From Panonychus citri (taxonomy: Eukaryota > Arthropoda > Arachnida > Trombidiformes > Tetranychidae), in the NCBI RefSeq assembly GCF_014898815.1, contig NW_026515406.1, forward strand, positions 1,922,001 through 1,986,000: a DNA stretch of 64,000 nt. The letters are read 5' to 3'. Shown in pieces: positions 52,901 to 64,000 of this stretch; position 1 is the stretch's first letter, and the number at the start of each line of letters is the position of its first letter. The notes under the pieces are model-generated. The model had not been told where the DNA came from and did not search any database. It saw nothing but the letters and a program-made list of their open reading frames with translations. A program made the position numbers and the translations under genes.

Positions 52901-54486
52901 GGATAATTAGTTAATCAGCTACATTGTATGGATAATAATGGCTCCTGATTGTAAATTTTTATCGGAAACAATCGTTAATCTAATTAACTTGACTCAAATT
53001 TAGTTTGATCTTTCAGTTTTATGTATTCATAATGAGAATCATGAAAAGTTGTTCAGTTTTTTTTGAAATTTTCTCTTGATTGTTATTGTTAATTTGTTTT
53101 CGTTTAGATTAACCAATAGATTAACTAATTAATTGTTTATTTTTCCAATTTGATGAAGGGTTTTCTTGGTGATTTCCTGAAAGAAGCAAGAAAAGATAAT
53201 GTTACTGAGGAAAAACTGAATGAATATACTGAGACTTTATTGAACATTTTTGACTCAAACAAAGATGGCAAATTACAATTGAGTGAAATGGCAAAGTAAG
53301 TAAATTAAAATCATCGATAATTTTGCTCAATTAATTTAAAACATTTTAAATTGATACTTAATCACAACTGATTGAATCAATTTCATTTCAAACTCATCAA
53401 CCCTCCAATATCAAGTATCAATATCATCATCATCATTATCATCAAAGTGAAATCACAATAATAATTAGGTTAATGGTTAAGTTTTCATCATGATTAACAG
53501 TTAATCATGATTAAAACTGCAACTAGATTGAACAATATAAACTAAATTGTAATTAAATAGGAAAAAAAATAGTTTTATCAAGTGAAGCATAACTTTTGTT
53601 TGGATCTTTATTGTTGTTTATATTATTACATGTTGATAGTTGAGGTGGAGGAGGAGGATGAATGATGATGAAAATGATGATCAACAATTTATATATATAT
53701 AAACTTTCATCATCTTCATCCTTTTATCATCATCATCCTTGTTTTTTACCTATTTCTTTTGTTGATCATCTTCATCCCATGATAATAGACTGTTACCTGT
53801 CAAGGAAAATTTTTTGAGAAAAAGTTCATTCAAAGGAGCAAATTTGAGCAAACAAGATATTGAAAGGGTCTTTGCTGTTTATGACAAGGTAAGTGTTTAT
53901 CATCCGTATCTTCATCTTCATCCTTGTCTTCATCATCATCCTAAAGATGATTGAGATGTGAGATGGAACAAAAAAATCATATGAAACATCAAAACAACAA
54001 CAAGAGAAACACTAATATGTTACCTGAAGAGAAAAAGATTTTTTTTTCCTAAGGTAAACTCTATCATCTATGGTTGTCATGGAAACATTTGAAGATGAGA
54101 ATGATGAAGATTAAAGATGATAATTATAGTGGATTAATCTTAATTGTAATTCCAATTTAATTGTTTCCCTTAATTAAGGATCATAATGGAACCATTGAAA
54201 ATGAAGAGCTGACTGGTTTCTTGAAGGATCTTCTTGAAATGGTGAAAAAGGTTTGAGTGAATCGCTTTTTTTTTACTCCTTTTCTTTGATTGTAATTAGT
54301 TAATTGTTTCATCATGTTGATCAATTTTTTTTATCCATTTAATTGTAGGATTATGATGCTAATGATTTGAGCTCATTTAAGGAATCAATTTTATCTGCTT
54401 GTGATATGGACAAGGATGGAAAAGTTAACAAGAAAGAGTTGACAACCATTTTGTTGGCTTTAGCCAAACACTCAGATGAACCTTGA
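32628..54486 (+). CDS. Cbp53E: Calbindin-type six-EF-hand calcium-binding protein
   Basis: Nine exons: 32628-32811, 39662-39747, 41972-42061, 44701-44787, 52763-52819, 53159-53295, 53789-53888, 54179-54250 and 54349-54486. All junctions are GT..AG and in frame, giving 316 residues, close to the roughly 310 of Drosophila calbindin-32 (Cbp53E). The order matches the calbindin D28k / calretinin / calbindin-32 family: FMEVWSHYDHDGNGFIEGKEL, then AYDDNKDGKIDIREL followed by the hallmark LPLEESFLLLFR segment, YDNDGNGYIDSEEL, FDSNKDGKLQLSEM with LLPVKENFL, YDKDHNGTIENEEL, and CDMDKDGKVNKKEL. It is a cytosolic calcium buffer and sensor, typically in neurons and some muscle. The N-terminal 45 residues are Thr/Asn/Gln-rich and not part of an EF-hand. 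All six loops keep acidic or neutral ligands at 1, 3, 5 and a Glu at 12. Introns 1 and 4 are about 6.9 and 8.0 kb against 0.1-2.6 kb for the others. The symbol follows the fly gene. Confidence 0.93.
33899..33962. repeat. (TC)32 microsatellite
   Basis: A pure, uninterrupted TC run of 64 bases, the longest simple repeat in the window, in calbindin intron 1. Open frames through it (Leu-Ser or Arg-Glu repeats) are artefacts. Confidence 0.97.
35547..35571. repeat. (ATG)n microsatellite in intron
   Basis: Eight perfect ATG triplets in calbindin intron 1. Confidence 0.85.
40803..40829. repeat. Perfect inverted repeat (13-bp arms, 1-base loop)
   Basis: Left arm AGAACTTTTTTTT (40803-40815), single C (40816), right arm AAAAAAAAGTTCT (40817-40829). 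The arms are exactly complementary. This joins head to head two copies of the GAACTTTTTT word that recurs through these introns. Confidence 0.95.
41341..41374. repeat. (CT)17 microsatellite
   Basis: A pure CT run of 34 bases in calbindin intron 2. Confidence 0.95.
42435..42472. repeat. (TC)19 microsatellite
   Basis: A pure TC run of 38 bases in calbindin intron 3, complementary to the GA tract 1.4 kb downstream in the same intron. Confidence 0.95.
43898..43926. repeat. (GA)n microsatellite
   Basis: A pure GA run of about 29 bases in calbindin intron 3. Confidence 0.95.
44788..52762 (+). other. Calbindin intron 4 (8.0 kb)
   Basis: Bounded by GTAAGA and an acceptor ending TCTATTCAG. It contains pyrimidine-rich DNA at 47760-48070, a (GA)-rich tract near 47083-47112, many GAACTTTTTT and CATGAA/TTCATG words, and between about 50200 and 51450 a return to the TTAATTGT-rich style. 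No exon was recognised. Confidence 0.8.
53296..53788 (+). other. Calbindin intron 6
   Basis: 493 bases from a GTAAGT donor to the acceptor ending GATAATAG. It contains ATC/CAT-rich runs and a short TA run near 53690. No exon was seen. Confidence 0.85.
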
Positions 54487-57400
54487 TTGTTGACAATTAA
54501 ATTTAATTGTCATGGAACAACAACAGAAAACAGTTATACGATAATCGCAATACATATTACATTCATCTCTCTCTCTCTCACTTGCTTATTAATCAAATTA
54601 TACTTAATCCAGTTTAGGGATAAGTGGATTGATCGACAATTTTTGATTTGGATTAACACACAGACAGAAAAATCAATCATGAGAGTTGAGTTTTTAATCA
54701 TCAAATCTTAATCATCACAATTAATTTTAACAAAACATTCCTGTTTAATCATATTATATATAAGATTTAATCATCATGCTAATCAATAAGCTATTGCCTT
54801 GAGTAATTAATCAAAAACTAAACTAACCTCAAACTAATTGAAACTGATTAAGTATCATTTTTAATCTTATTGGATTAACACAGAAAAAAACATTTTCTTA
54901 ACAATTAACTGATTATCACTATGATTAGTTAAAAAGTTTCTCTTGCTATTTGCTTGAATTAGTTGACAACAATTAGTTAATCTTTTTAAAGATTCAAAGT
55001 TAATTGTTACATGAAAACTGCTTTTTTTTGCCTCATTTTTAGATTCTCATTTGACTACATTGAGATTAAATTGTTAGCAATCAAATGTATCATTAGATTA
55101 GTTTAATTGGATTGATTTGTATGAATCAATCTAATTAATTATTGGCAGGAGTAAACGTTTAGTAACAATTAACTAATTTCTTTCCATCCAAACATTTACA
55201 CATCATAATCAATGTGAATGGATAATTGAAAATAATTAAACTAAAAGTCCCAAATTGGTCAGGGTAACAATTAAAATGAAGTTTAAATTGTTTCAACGCA
55301 ATAATCAGATTACAATCAGCTCAATGATGATAATTTATTAATGTTAATCATTAACTAGAATCTAATTTGATTAAATAATCATGATAATCTTAATCAAGTT
55401 AACAAATAAACAAATACACTTACAATTAATTAATTTTCTTGAGTTAAAAACAAAACTGAAATCTGGAAACTGTTAATCATTACAACTAATACTAAAAAAT
55501 CATTTAATTAATTTCTAATCATAATATTTACCAACATTAATTAACTAATTGTAAACCTCTCTCACTCTCTAATTGTGTCTGTGTGTAAATTAAAACTGTT
55601 TTAATTGTTAATTGTTAACGTTAATCAATAAAGATCAACCATTGAAAACCCAACAACAAGCAAAAAAACCCTTTCAGTTAATAAAATACCTTGATCGTTA
55701 ATCGTGATTATCATAATTAATTTATTCGGGAAAAATTAACTCATAATCTAATCACTTGATTACGAGAGAAGTTAATTAAATCAATTGCTGGCAATTTGTG
55801 ATTAGCTAATTGCAATTAAACAACGAAAATTGATCAATACTAAAATCGAGACAAAAGTTTTCAGTTTAGAAATGATTTCATTGAGGTAACATTAATATTC
55901 ATTGATAACTTTTGATTTATTTTTGGAAATTCAGTCAGTCGGATATCATGAAATTTGATCATGAAAACTTTGAACCGATAGAATTATTTATATAATTGAT
56001 AAATAGGAGAAGAAAAAAGGTGAATTCGAATAGAAGAAAAAAAGAATTTCGAAAATGAGAAAAAATTCTGATTCAAAGTTAATCGATATTGAATTGAATC
56101 TATTGGCTTGTAAGATTTTCTTTCCATCTCTTTACTTGATTATCTCTTGAAACTGGATCAATTTCATGATGATCATCATCATGATACCCACGATTAGCTT
56201 ATCAATTGGTTCGAGATGATTGGTGACCTATGGTCAGTTCGTAAGAATCCAAAATAGAAAATAGAACAGAAAAAAAGTTCTTTTAAAAAGTAAAAGAAAA
56301 AAAACTTTTCAAGTGCAGATGAAAAAGTCGAAAGAGAAAAAAATATTTTCTATTAGAACTTTTTTTCGTCTTCAAATCTTGAACACTTTTTATTGAAAAT
56401 TTCACAGATGATGAAGATGATCATCTTCATAATGATGATAAAATCATCATCCTCCTAATCATCGTCATCATCATTATTAATACTCTTTAGTGTGATTAAA
56501 GGTATACGACAAAAAAAGGTCAACGAAATCAATATAATAGTTGATCGAGTAAATTTTTTTCCCTCAAAAATCAATTGACTCACAATTTCTGATGATCAAG
56601 AGCAACAATTTATTAATAACATGAAAAAACGGTGTTGATTTAATTGTCATCTCTTCACTTGAGCTCAATAATGATCTGAAAGTAATGATCATTTCGTTGT
56701 AACGATTTCGTCGTAACGTTTTTTTCGTTGACGAAAAAGTTTTTTTTTCTTCTCGCAAAAAAAAAGATCAATTTAATTGAGAGATTCACTCAACATCATC
56801 ATTAAACTTGATCTCAAAATGGTTTCTCGTTAATTGTTACAATTTACAATCAAGGTTAAGAAATGAGAGAGAAAGTTAATTTAGAGAAAAAAAAAGTTTA
56901 TTCAATTTCAATCAATAGTTTTTTAGTGATTTTTTTTTTGTTATTTTTTGTGTTTTCATATTGTAATTATGATCATTTTGTCCAATGTTTTTGTTTTTAA
57001 TTATTTACAATAATTATTTTTAATTGTTGATTGTTGTCGATTGCTTTTGATTGTTTAGGTTAATTGTAGTTTCGGGTCTAAATCTAAATAAGTGGGGGTT
57101 GGGTAAACAAAAATAATACTGTTACTGGAAAAACCTAATTTAGTTTGATCAAGTTGATGGTTGATTGTTAATAGTTCAGGTTGATTAATTCAGTTTCATT
57201 TCTCTCAATGAATTGTTGTTGAGTCGCTTTTTGTAATTGATTGAGTTGTTGTCTTGTTTGATTGCACATTTGATGAGATGAGCAGAAAAGTGCAATAGTT
57301 AATCAAGTTAATTGTAGACATGTTAATAAAAGGGATCCAGGTAAAGAATAAAAAAAAAATCAAAGTTGGACTAAAAAACAACATTAACAATAATAATAAT

Positions 57401-57849
57401 TGAATACAAAGGTTGGAATTAAAAAAAAGCATAATTTTTTGTTGAGTGGTGTAAAGATGGAGGTGGTGATGATGATGATTAGGATGAGGTGATGATGAGA
57501 TAATCAAAAAAATTCATTATTAATTTGTAATTTTTTCTTATAGCATTGAGATATTATAATCAAATCAATATATGTTATAATAATAGTAACAATTATTAGA
57601 GTTATTATTATTATTTAAACAATTTTGATTATATTTATATTATATGAGAATAGAATCAAAGAGTTACCATTATCATTACAATTAATGATGATAATGATAT
57701 AACATCGATGGGTCGATGATGATAATGATGATATTGGTGATTAGATGAAGGTGGAAAGGTGTTTGGAAAGGTGAAAGACTTAATAAAGTATTAGAATAAA
57801 AAGAATCCTTGATAATAATAGAAATTAGCTAATTGTTGATTAGGGATAA
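54487..57849. other. Convergent 3' region of calbindin and the Gly/Ser-rich gene
   Basis: 3.4 kb between convergent genes. A TTAATTGT-rich part (54.5-55.8 kb) is followed by a part rich in AAAAAAGTTC/GAACTTTTTT and GAT runs (55.9-56.8 kb), then AT-rich DNA. It should contain both 3' UTRs. A His-rich, Leu-rich open frame at 57205-57507 on the minus strand looks accidental. Confidence 0.6.
55627..55632 (+). terminator. Possible calbindin polyadenylation signal (AATAAA)
   Basis: A perfect AATAAA about 1.1 kb after the calbindin stop codon. This is a candidate only. Confidence 0.3.
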
Positions 57850-59649
57850 TTAATATCGTCCCAATCCAGCTAATGGTGATGAACCAAGTCCTCCATAGAA
57901 TGGACTTGAATAAGATGAGCCAGGAATTAAACTTGATCCTCCTCCTGTGATGATTGATTAATATAAGAGAGAGAGAAAAGGGAAAAAGTAATTAGTTTAA
58001 CAATTAAAATAAAGTTATTAATAGACTTGATTATTATTAACTAATCCAAATATGAGAAAATCTTAGTTAAAGGATGATCAAAGTAACAATAGATTCATCA
58101 AAATTAGTTGAGGTAAAATCCAATTGAATTTGTAACATGTTTTCATTTCTTTTTGTGTGTGTGTGTATTTTATGTTAATTGTTATTAAAAGGTAATGACA
58201 ATTTAATTTAAAGCTAATTATATAATATAATGGCTAATAAAATAGAGAGGATTGTATATTAATAGGTGGAAAGTTGGATCAAAGTTTAGTTGAGGTTATA
58301 TTATATTCATAAGTAAAGGTAAAAGTAATAACCTCGTTTTAGTTAAACTCAATATTTACATGATTCTAATTATAAGTAATACTGGTTTGTAAATAATAAT
58401 CATCTTGACGTTGGTGATGATGATAATAATACACAAAAATTATTGTTACGTAGCTTGAAGGTCCCATGAAGATGAAGATGATGATGATAATAGAGAGGAG
58501 AGATGAGAGAGAGTGAATTCAATGAGGTTCATCATGAGAATCATGTCAAATTGTAATAGATTGACTTGTTACGGATTATAATTATTTCTCCGATTCTTGT
58601 TTTTATGTTGCTATTAACTGATTGTTTCTTCAAACTCTTTAATTGTGATTTGTATCATCATCATCATTATCAAATTGGCAAAGTGAGAGAGAAAAGAGAG
58701 AGAGAGAGAGAGATGGTGATGAAAAAGTAGCAGAGCAGACAGTTATCGTGGTGGGGAAAAGTGGGTTAGTTGGAATAGGATGACAAAAGAAACATTATCA
58801 AGGTTAAGTTGAATGATAATTAGTTGATTAACATAATGTTATTTATCGATTGATTTGATTTTTTTCTTTTCTTGGATTGTATTCGAAAATAGATTAATGG
58901 TTGAAGAGTGGTATTGATTGTTGATTAGTTTATTTAAATAACTGTTACTTACGATATGAGGGTGAGTAAGATGACCCAAGGGATGAGAGACCATAGCTTG
59001 AGGATGAAAGTGATGAGGGTGAGAGGGAACCATAAGAGGGTGCAAACGATGAACCATATGAGGTTGGAGCTGCACCATATGAACCGGTACCAGCTGAGCC
59101 GAATGAGGCACCAGTAAGAGCGGAACCATATGAAGGTGATGAGCCAAAAGATGATGAACCAAAACCTGAGGTTGAACCGAAAGCTGAACCATAGGGTGAT
59201 CCAAGTGAGGAAAGAGCTGATGAACCATAAAGACCTGAGGCTGGTCCATAAGGTGAGGTAAGTGGACGAATGCTGGTTGATGAGGTGAAAATTGGTGAAG
59301 CTGAACCGTAAAGGCTTGAGGATAATCCAGATGAATATGAAGGTGATCTTAAGTAAGATGGTAGGGAACCATAAAGACTGGCTAGTGATGAACCTGCCGA
59401 TCCGGCTGAACCACCGGCACCACCGACAGCTGATCCAGCTGAACCTAATGAACCTCCATGACCAGATGAACCGGAAAGTCCATAAAGTGAACCAAAGGCT
59501 GAAGATAAAGGTGAAAGAGAATTACCAAAAGCTGAAGATAATGATGATCCTGAAGAACCAAATCCACCTGATGCTCCACTAAAGAATTGACCAGAAACGG
59601 AAACTAATAAACCAGAGATAATGTATAAGGAAATCATTTTACAATCCAT
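57850..59649 (-). CDS. Secreted Gly/Ser/Ala/Tyr-rich structural protein (fibroin- or cuticle-like)
   Basis: Two exons on the minus strand: 59649 down to 58953, then 57944 down to 57850, joined in phase 1 (donor GTAAGT, acceptor ATCATCACAG), giving 263 residues. The start ATG at 59649 precedes a signal peptide (MISLYIISGLLVSVSG, cleavage likely before QFF). The mature chain is almost entirely Gly, Ser, Ala, Tyr, Leu and Pro in loose repeats such as SSYGLSSLGSSYSP, GSAGSAGSS and SPYGSAFGS, without Cys or Lys until its very end. The second exon continues in the same style (GGSSLIPGSSYSSPFYGG) and ends GLGRY, which supports the splice. Such low-complexity secreted chains occur in arthropod silk fibroins and in flexible cuticle proteins; spider mites spin Gly/Ser/Ala-rich silk. 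No chitin-binding Rebers-Riddiford domain is present. The choice between silk and cuticle is not resolved. Confidence 0.85.
57945..58952 (-). other. Intron of the Gly/Ser-rich gene
   Basis: 1.0 kb on the minus strand between the two exons. It contains a TG run near 58157, GAT runs and a GA tract near 58695-58712. No exon was seen. Confidence 0.8.
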
Positions 59650-59863
59650 TTTGTTGTTGTTGAAAAAATTTGAACAGACAAATAATGTTAAAAGTATAGA
59701 AAATATAAATTGGCACTGGAGGTTCCAAAGATAGAATAGAATATTTTTTTGTTATTAAAACGAAAGTGTTGAGAACACTGAATGAGTTGAGAATAGATGA
59801 AAATTTGAAGTGAATCCGAATCGTTTCAAGTTTCAAACTGGGCTTGGCGGGATTCCATCTTTT

Positions 59864-59875
59864 CCTTTTTATATA
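59864..59875 (-). promoter_or_regulatory. TATA box of the Gly/Ser-rich gene
   Basis: Minus-strand TATATAAAAAGG, a strong TATA element. An initiator-like CAGTTTG lies about 34 bases downstream at 59840-59834, leaving a 5' UTR of about 190 bases before the ATG at 59649. TATA-driven promoters suit tissue-restricted, highly expressed structural genes. Confidence 0.6.
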
Positions 59876-59937
59876 TAAGCTAAATTATCTTCCAACAATT
59901 TAAGGGGGTGGCTATTTAGAGAGAAAGAAAGAGAACA

Positions 59938-59958
59938 AGAGAGAGAGAGAGAGAGAGA
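59938..59958. repeat. (GA)n microsatellite upstream of the Gly/Ser-rich gene
   Basis: A GA run of about 20 bases lying 65 bases upstream of the TATA box. GAGA-type elements near arthropod promoters can be bound by GAGA factor; here that role is only inferred. Confidence 0.7.
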
Positions 59959-62900
59959 AATAAAAGTGAGCATTAAAACGGGTACAATTCCATACAATAC
60001 CTACAACGTATTAAGTATTTTTAGGAGAGCAGGAGAAGGTGGAAGATGACTGAAGATGATCAAGAATCAGAATTACTAACGCCCCTGATCATCAACATCA
60101 TCATCATCATGGTTGACAAGTTGATTGTTAACAGAAAAAAACAACAACAACAACAGATAAAATGAATTAAGAAAAAAAAACCGAAACTTCAAATAGATTG
60201 GTGATTAATAACATGTATATAGATAATCAACTAACCTGGATTATATTTTTACTCATATTTTAACTTCATCCAATTTATGACAATATTAAAACGGAAGAGA
60301 TCAGGTTATCACGATCATCAACTAAATGGTCACAATTAAGTGGACAATCAATGAGAAGAAAAAAAAAACAAAATCAAATTAACAACAATTTAGATTAAGC
60401 GAGTTAATTTCTCTTCTTCTCAATTATTAAAGAGCAACAACAAAGAAAAGGCGGTAATCAAATTGAAAGAGAAAAAAAAATTCGAAATTTTTGTTTACTT
60501 TTACTTCCGATAGATGCCATTGATCTAATTGTAATTAATTCGTTAATTTTGCTGACAATTAAGGAAAATTAGTGATTATCAGGAATTAAATACGAATCGA
60601 ATCAAATTTTTATGGGATTTTAAATGAATCGTTTTATTGGGTTGATTGTAACTCGATTTGGATCAATTTCTGAATTTTCCAAACAATTGAATGATCTTAA
60701 TTTACTCTTATCGATTTAATTAATTCTTTTGCCAATTTGCTTGAAGAGGAAATTAAATTTCTCACAATTTAATCGTACCAATTACTGAAAAATTAAATTG
60801 TTACATTTTTATCTGGTTGGAAAATATTAAAACATTTCGAGTGTATCAACGGTAACAATTAACGATTTAACTGATTGCTCGTTGTTGTTGTTGTTGTTAC
60901 TGATTGTTGATGATTAATATTTAATTTTAATTTGTTTTGACAATGAAAGAGGTAACAAATTGACTATAATGATATTGTAATAGTAATAATTTGAGTAAAC
61001 AATCAAAGTCAACAATCAATTTAACGTTGGTGCAAAAAAAAATGTTGATCAAGTTGATTGTCGTTGATAAAAAAGTTTCAATTGACTTTTAAATTGTTAC
61101 TATTTAAAGATGATTATTAATGATTAAGATCGTTGAAATGATTAAATGCCTTAAGGCACGTTCATCCGGCAATTAGTTGATTCAGTTCAATGTTCAATTC
61201 AACCAATCAACATAAAAGTTAATCATCTTAACGAGACTTGATTGTGGAAGAAAAAAAAATTTTTCTCCAACAATTTAAACTACAATTATTGTTTTATTTG
61301 ATTCGTGATGATCAACATCATCTTCTTAATCATCCTGGTACGTGCTGATGAACATGGTTCCTAATTGTGATTATTGTGTCGAGCGACAATTAACTAACTT
61401 ACTAACTATTGGAAGGAGAGTCAAACAATCAACAATCAACAAACTATCAAACTGTTTAAATCCCTCAACAATTAAGGGAAACAAATAACAATTTAATAAA
61501 CTAATAACACTCCTAGATTTTTAATTGTCCTGGTGGTTAATTAGATTGTTACTATTAATAAAATTATCTTAATCACGACAATTTAATTGTGATAATATGA
61601 GAAATTTGTTTTGTCTGATAATTTGATTTACTAATAATATTTTCATTGATTTGATTGTTTTACTTTGATTGTTGATTATTTTTCTGTCTAATTGCTGTGT
61701 GCTAGTTAATTAACATCATGTTAATCAATTAGGATCACCAGTAAACCTTTTAATTTTGTTTCAATTGATTAGTTAATTAGTTGAGACAAAGTTGTTAATT
61801 GTTGTTTAATTATCGTTTGCTTGTTGATTGTTAGATCATTTTTGTAACTACAATTAACTTGATTGTTTATGATCATGATTAGATTGAGATTTTTGTCTTA
61901 ATCATTTGACAAAATGAGATGATCATGATCATGATCATGAAGATGAGCTTTTTAATTACAATCAACGACTACAATTGATTTGATTGTTCAATGATCCAAA
62001 TATTGATTCACCTTTTTTTCTTGATTGTTTTTATTTTACTTTTTTCTTTTCGCTTAATTTTTGATTGTTGATTTACTTGATTTCTTTACAATCAAATATT
62101 TTTCTCAATCATCATCGTAACAATTAATTTATGACAATGACAATGATCTTGATGATCAGAAAAATCAATCAACAATCAACATCATATTTGGATTTTTATT
62201 TTCAATTGGAAACTTTTTCTGATCCTAATTAACTGTCTCATCTTATTAATAGATTGTAACAATTAAGAGTTTATTGTGTTACAAAAATTAAATTGAACAT
62301 TTAATTTAATTTGGTAATTAATATGTGGATTCTGATTACATGGAATTAGCTTTAATTTCAATTGATTAAGATCAAATAATAATCAACTTTTTTAATTTAG
62401 TTTTTTTTTATTCCCGAAAATTTCATTTTTGATTTGATTTGATTTGATTACTAAATTTAATCATTAATCCAATTGATTATCATTATTATTAGCTTATTAA
62501 TCTTACCTGATTGTAGATAAACTTTTCACTTCCTCCAAGCAATTTACTGATTAGTTAACAATTTTTTTTTCAATCGTTGATTAACCAGGAAAAATTCAGT
62601 TAATCACCACAATTAGATTTGATCACTGATTTAGATTAGGAAAAGAAAAAATTTCTTCTAATTAACAACTCAATGGATTAAAAGTACTCACTGATTGTGA
62701 GTTAATTGTCAGCTAATAATTGTAGATGTTCAACTGATTATCTTAATTCATCAACAATTCTAATAAACTAATTAGTTGATTTCGTTGATTTAAATCACAT
62801 TTTCATTTATTGTTGAGAGAAAAAATTATCTATTCGATTAGTTGATCAACTACCAATGTGACAATTAATAAGAATTAGAAATTCAAATGTTAATTGTTTC

Positions 62901-63135
62901 CATTAACAGTCGAATATTTGATTAGAATTTCAATTTATTCGATGATCAAAATTAATCGAATTTTTTTTCTTCCAAATCATTTGAATGAACCGCTTTTCGC
63001 TCAACATAGAGATCAATCTCTTTGGTTACACATTCAACTGTCTTTTTTGAAAGTTGATTGTTGTTACTCTCAATTGTGTTTAGTTTTAATTGCTGTTGAT
63101 TAATTGTTACCAATTTTTTCCTCTGATAGATAATC
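59959..63135. other. Intergenic DNA between two divergent genes
   Basis: 3.2 kb with no convincing exon. It is rich in TTAATTGT/ACAATTAA and GATTGTT words, with a short (GTT)n run near 60882-60898. The promoter and any 5' UTR exon of the plus-strand gene at 63136 should be near its right end: a CCTCTGATAG acceptor-like site lies just before that ATG. Confidence 0.6.
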
Positions 63136-63673
63136 ATGTCAACCTCAAGTCTGAGTAGTTATTCTAGTTATGGTGCTTTAAGTACTGCTAAGAAAACACC
63201 AAAGTAAGTTAAGTGTTTTTTTCTTTGTCTTTGTTTTACTTTCTCGTCAATTTGTTGATTATGATTTTTGAGCTTGAATTTGATTGTAATGGAGGTTAAT
63301 TTGTTTTTCTTTTGTTATTTCTTTTAGACGATTTGTTAAAGAACCTAGTGAACCAAATAAAGCAGAAGTGATCAAAGCTCAATTAGATGTTGTCAAACTA
63401 GAATTGGATACTTTCAAGATGAACATGGATACAACCGATACGACCAAATGTAAAGACAATTGGATGGATCAAATTGATTGTAAAAAATTGGTGGAAACAA
63501 TTGATTCACTTGCAACTGGATTATCTGCTAAATTAGATGTTATTCGTCAATTGGCTGTGGTTCCAAAGGATAAGCCTTCATTAGTTATTAACGATGCCGC
63601 TTTAGTAAAGGCCAACGAAAGATTGGATGAAACAATTTGTATATTGGAAAATTTAAGAGAACTTAAAAATTAA
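63136..63673 (+). CDS. Small helical protein of unknown function
   Basis: Two exons, 63136-63203 and 63328-63673, joined in phase 2 (donor GTAAGT, acceptor TTTCTTTTAG), giving 137 residues. The ATG at 63136 is first in frame, and a pyrimidine-rich acceptor-like site only 6 bases upstream suggests a 5' UTR intron. The N-terminus is Ser/Tyr-rich (SSLSSYSSYG), followed by a basic Lys-rich patch (KKTPKRFVKEP). The rest is predicted by eye to be mostly alpha-helical, with regular hydrophobic spacing (AEVIKAQLDVVKLELDTFK; LVETIDSLATGLSAKLDVI; ERLDETICILENLREL), like a short helical-bundle or coiled-coil protein. There is no signal peptide or membrane segment, so it is probably cytosolic or nuclear. 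No family is recognised and no function is proposed. Confidence 0.75.
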
Positions 63674-64000
63674 CTAAAATTCCAAAAAAAAAACATCATA
63701 CATAATTTTCAACTATATCCATCAATCAAGATCCATTAGTGGATAATGTAAATGAAAACTAATCCACGAACATCCATTCAGCGATTCCAAACATAAAAAG
63801 AGAATGAAGAAAGTATCAGGAAAAACCATTTCCATTTCCATTTTGATGATTAATCACAACCTTAATTTGAGAGTTTTGATGAGCAAAATGTTGAATATTG
63901 AAATATATTCTTTTAAATATTTTTCTTTCCATCTTTCAAATTCATTTTAAAGGAAAAAACATTATTCAAATGAGAGATTGAGAAAAGGAGGAAGAGAAAC
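63674..64000. other. 3' flank of the last gene
   Basis: Probably 3' UTR and intergenic DNA. There is an A-run just after the stop and no perfect AATAAA close by. Nothing else is recognised. Confidence 0.6.

Noticed and set aside
57205..57507. Minus-strand frame with a His run and hydrophobic middle
   Set aside because: It lies in the probable 3' region of the Gly/Ser-rich gene, and its composition follows local GAT and AT repeats.
58839..59582. Met/His/Pro-rich minus-strand frame and a plus-strand frame over the Gly/Ser-rich gene
   Set aside because: These are shadows of the repetitive coding sequence in other frames.
1..64000. tRNA, rRNA, transposon, CRISPR or viral genes
   Set aside because: Reading by eye gave no tRNA-like arms, transposase or polymerase motifs, or direct-repeat arrays; a tRNAscan or RepeatMasker run would be needed to exclude them fully.

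Overview
The window is eukaryotic nuclear DNA: AT-rich, with short spliced exons, GT..AG introns (many only 65-110 bp) and no bacterial-type operons. The proteins are animal-specific: an NHS/GUK-holder scaffold, a six-EF-hand calbindin, an ankyrin-SOCS-box protein, a chitinase-like GH18 protein, a secreted carboxylesterase and a Gly/Ser-rich secreted structural protein. Small introns, AT-rich intergenic DNA and the gene set suggest an arthropod, most likely a mite and possibly a spider mite. That placement is inference and was not tested by any search.

Layout. 1-14 kb is mostly non-coding, with a small secreted Tyr/Gly-rich protein (minus, 5292-5585) and a tentative two-exon single-pass membrane microprotein (minus, 13062-13442). 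14.18-21.9 kb (plus) holds most of an NHS/GUK-holder gene; its 5' exons were not found. 23.5-26.0 kb (plus) is a five-exon chitinase-like gene whose catalytic motif is lost. 26.4-28.0 kb (minus) is a two-exon ASB (ankyrin + SOCS box) gene. 29.5-31.4 kb (plus) is a secreted carboxylesterase with a complete triad, but its frame is broken by one base at a T6 run. 32.6-54.5 kb (plus) is a nine-exon calbindin spread over 22 kb with two very long introns. 57.85-59.65 kb (minus) is a two-exon Gly/Ser/Ala/Tyr-rich secreted protein with a good TATA box. 63.1-63.7 kb (plus) is a two-exon 137-residue protein of unknown type.

The genes are independent transcription units on both strands, with no sign that they form one pathway. 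GUK-holder and calbindin both have neuronal roles in other animals; the chitinase-like, Tyr/Gly-rich and Gly/Ser-rich proteins look extracellular or cuticle/silk related.

The non-coding DNA has two visibly different word vocabularies. TTAATTGT/ACAATTAA is scattered very densely through intergenic DNA. The calbindin introns instead carry many copies of GAACTTTTTT/AAAAAAGTTC and of TCATGA/CATGAA words, plus long pure (CT)n and (GA)n tracts. No tRNA, rRNA, transposon, CRISPR or viral gene was recognised. Exon boundaries were worked out by hand from splice signals and reading frame and have no transcript support here.
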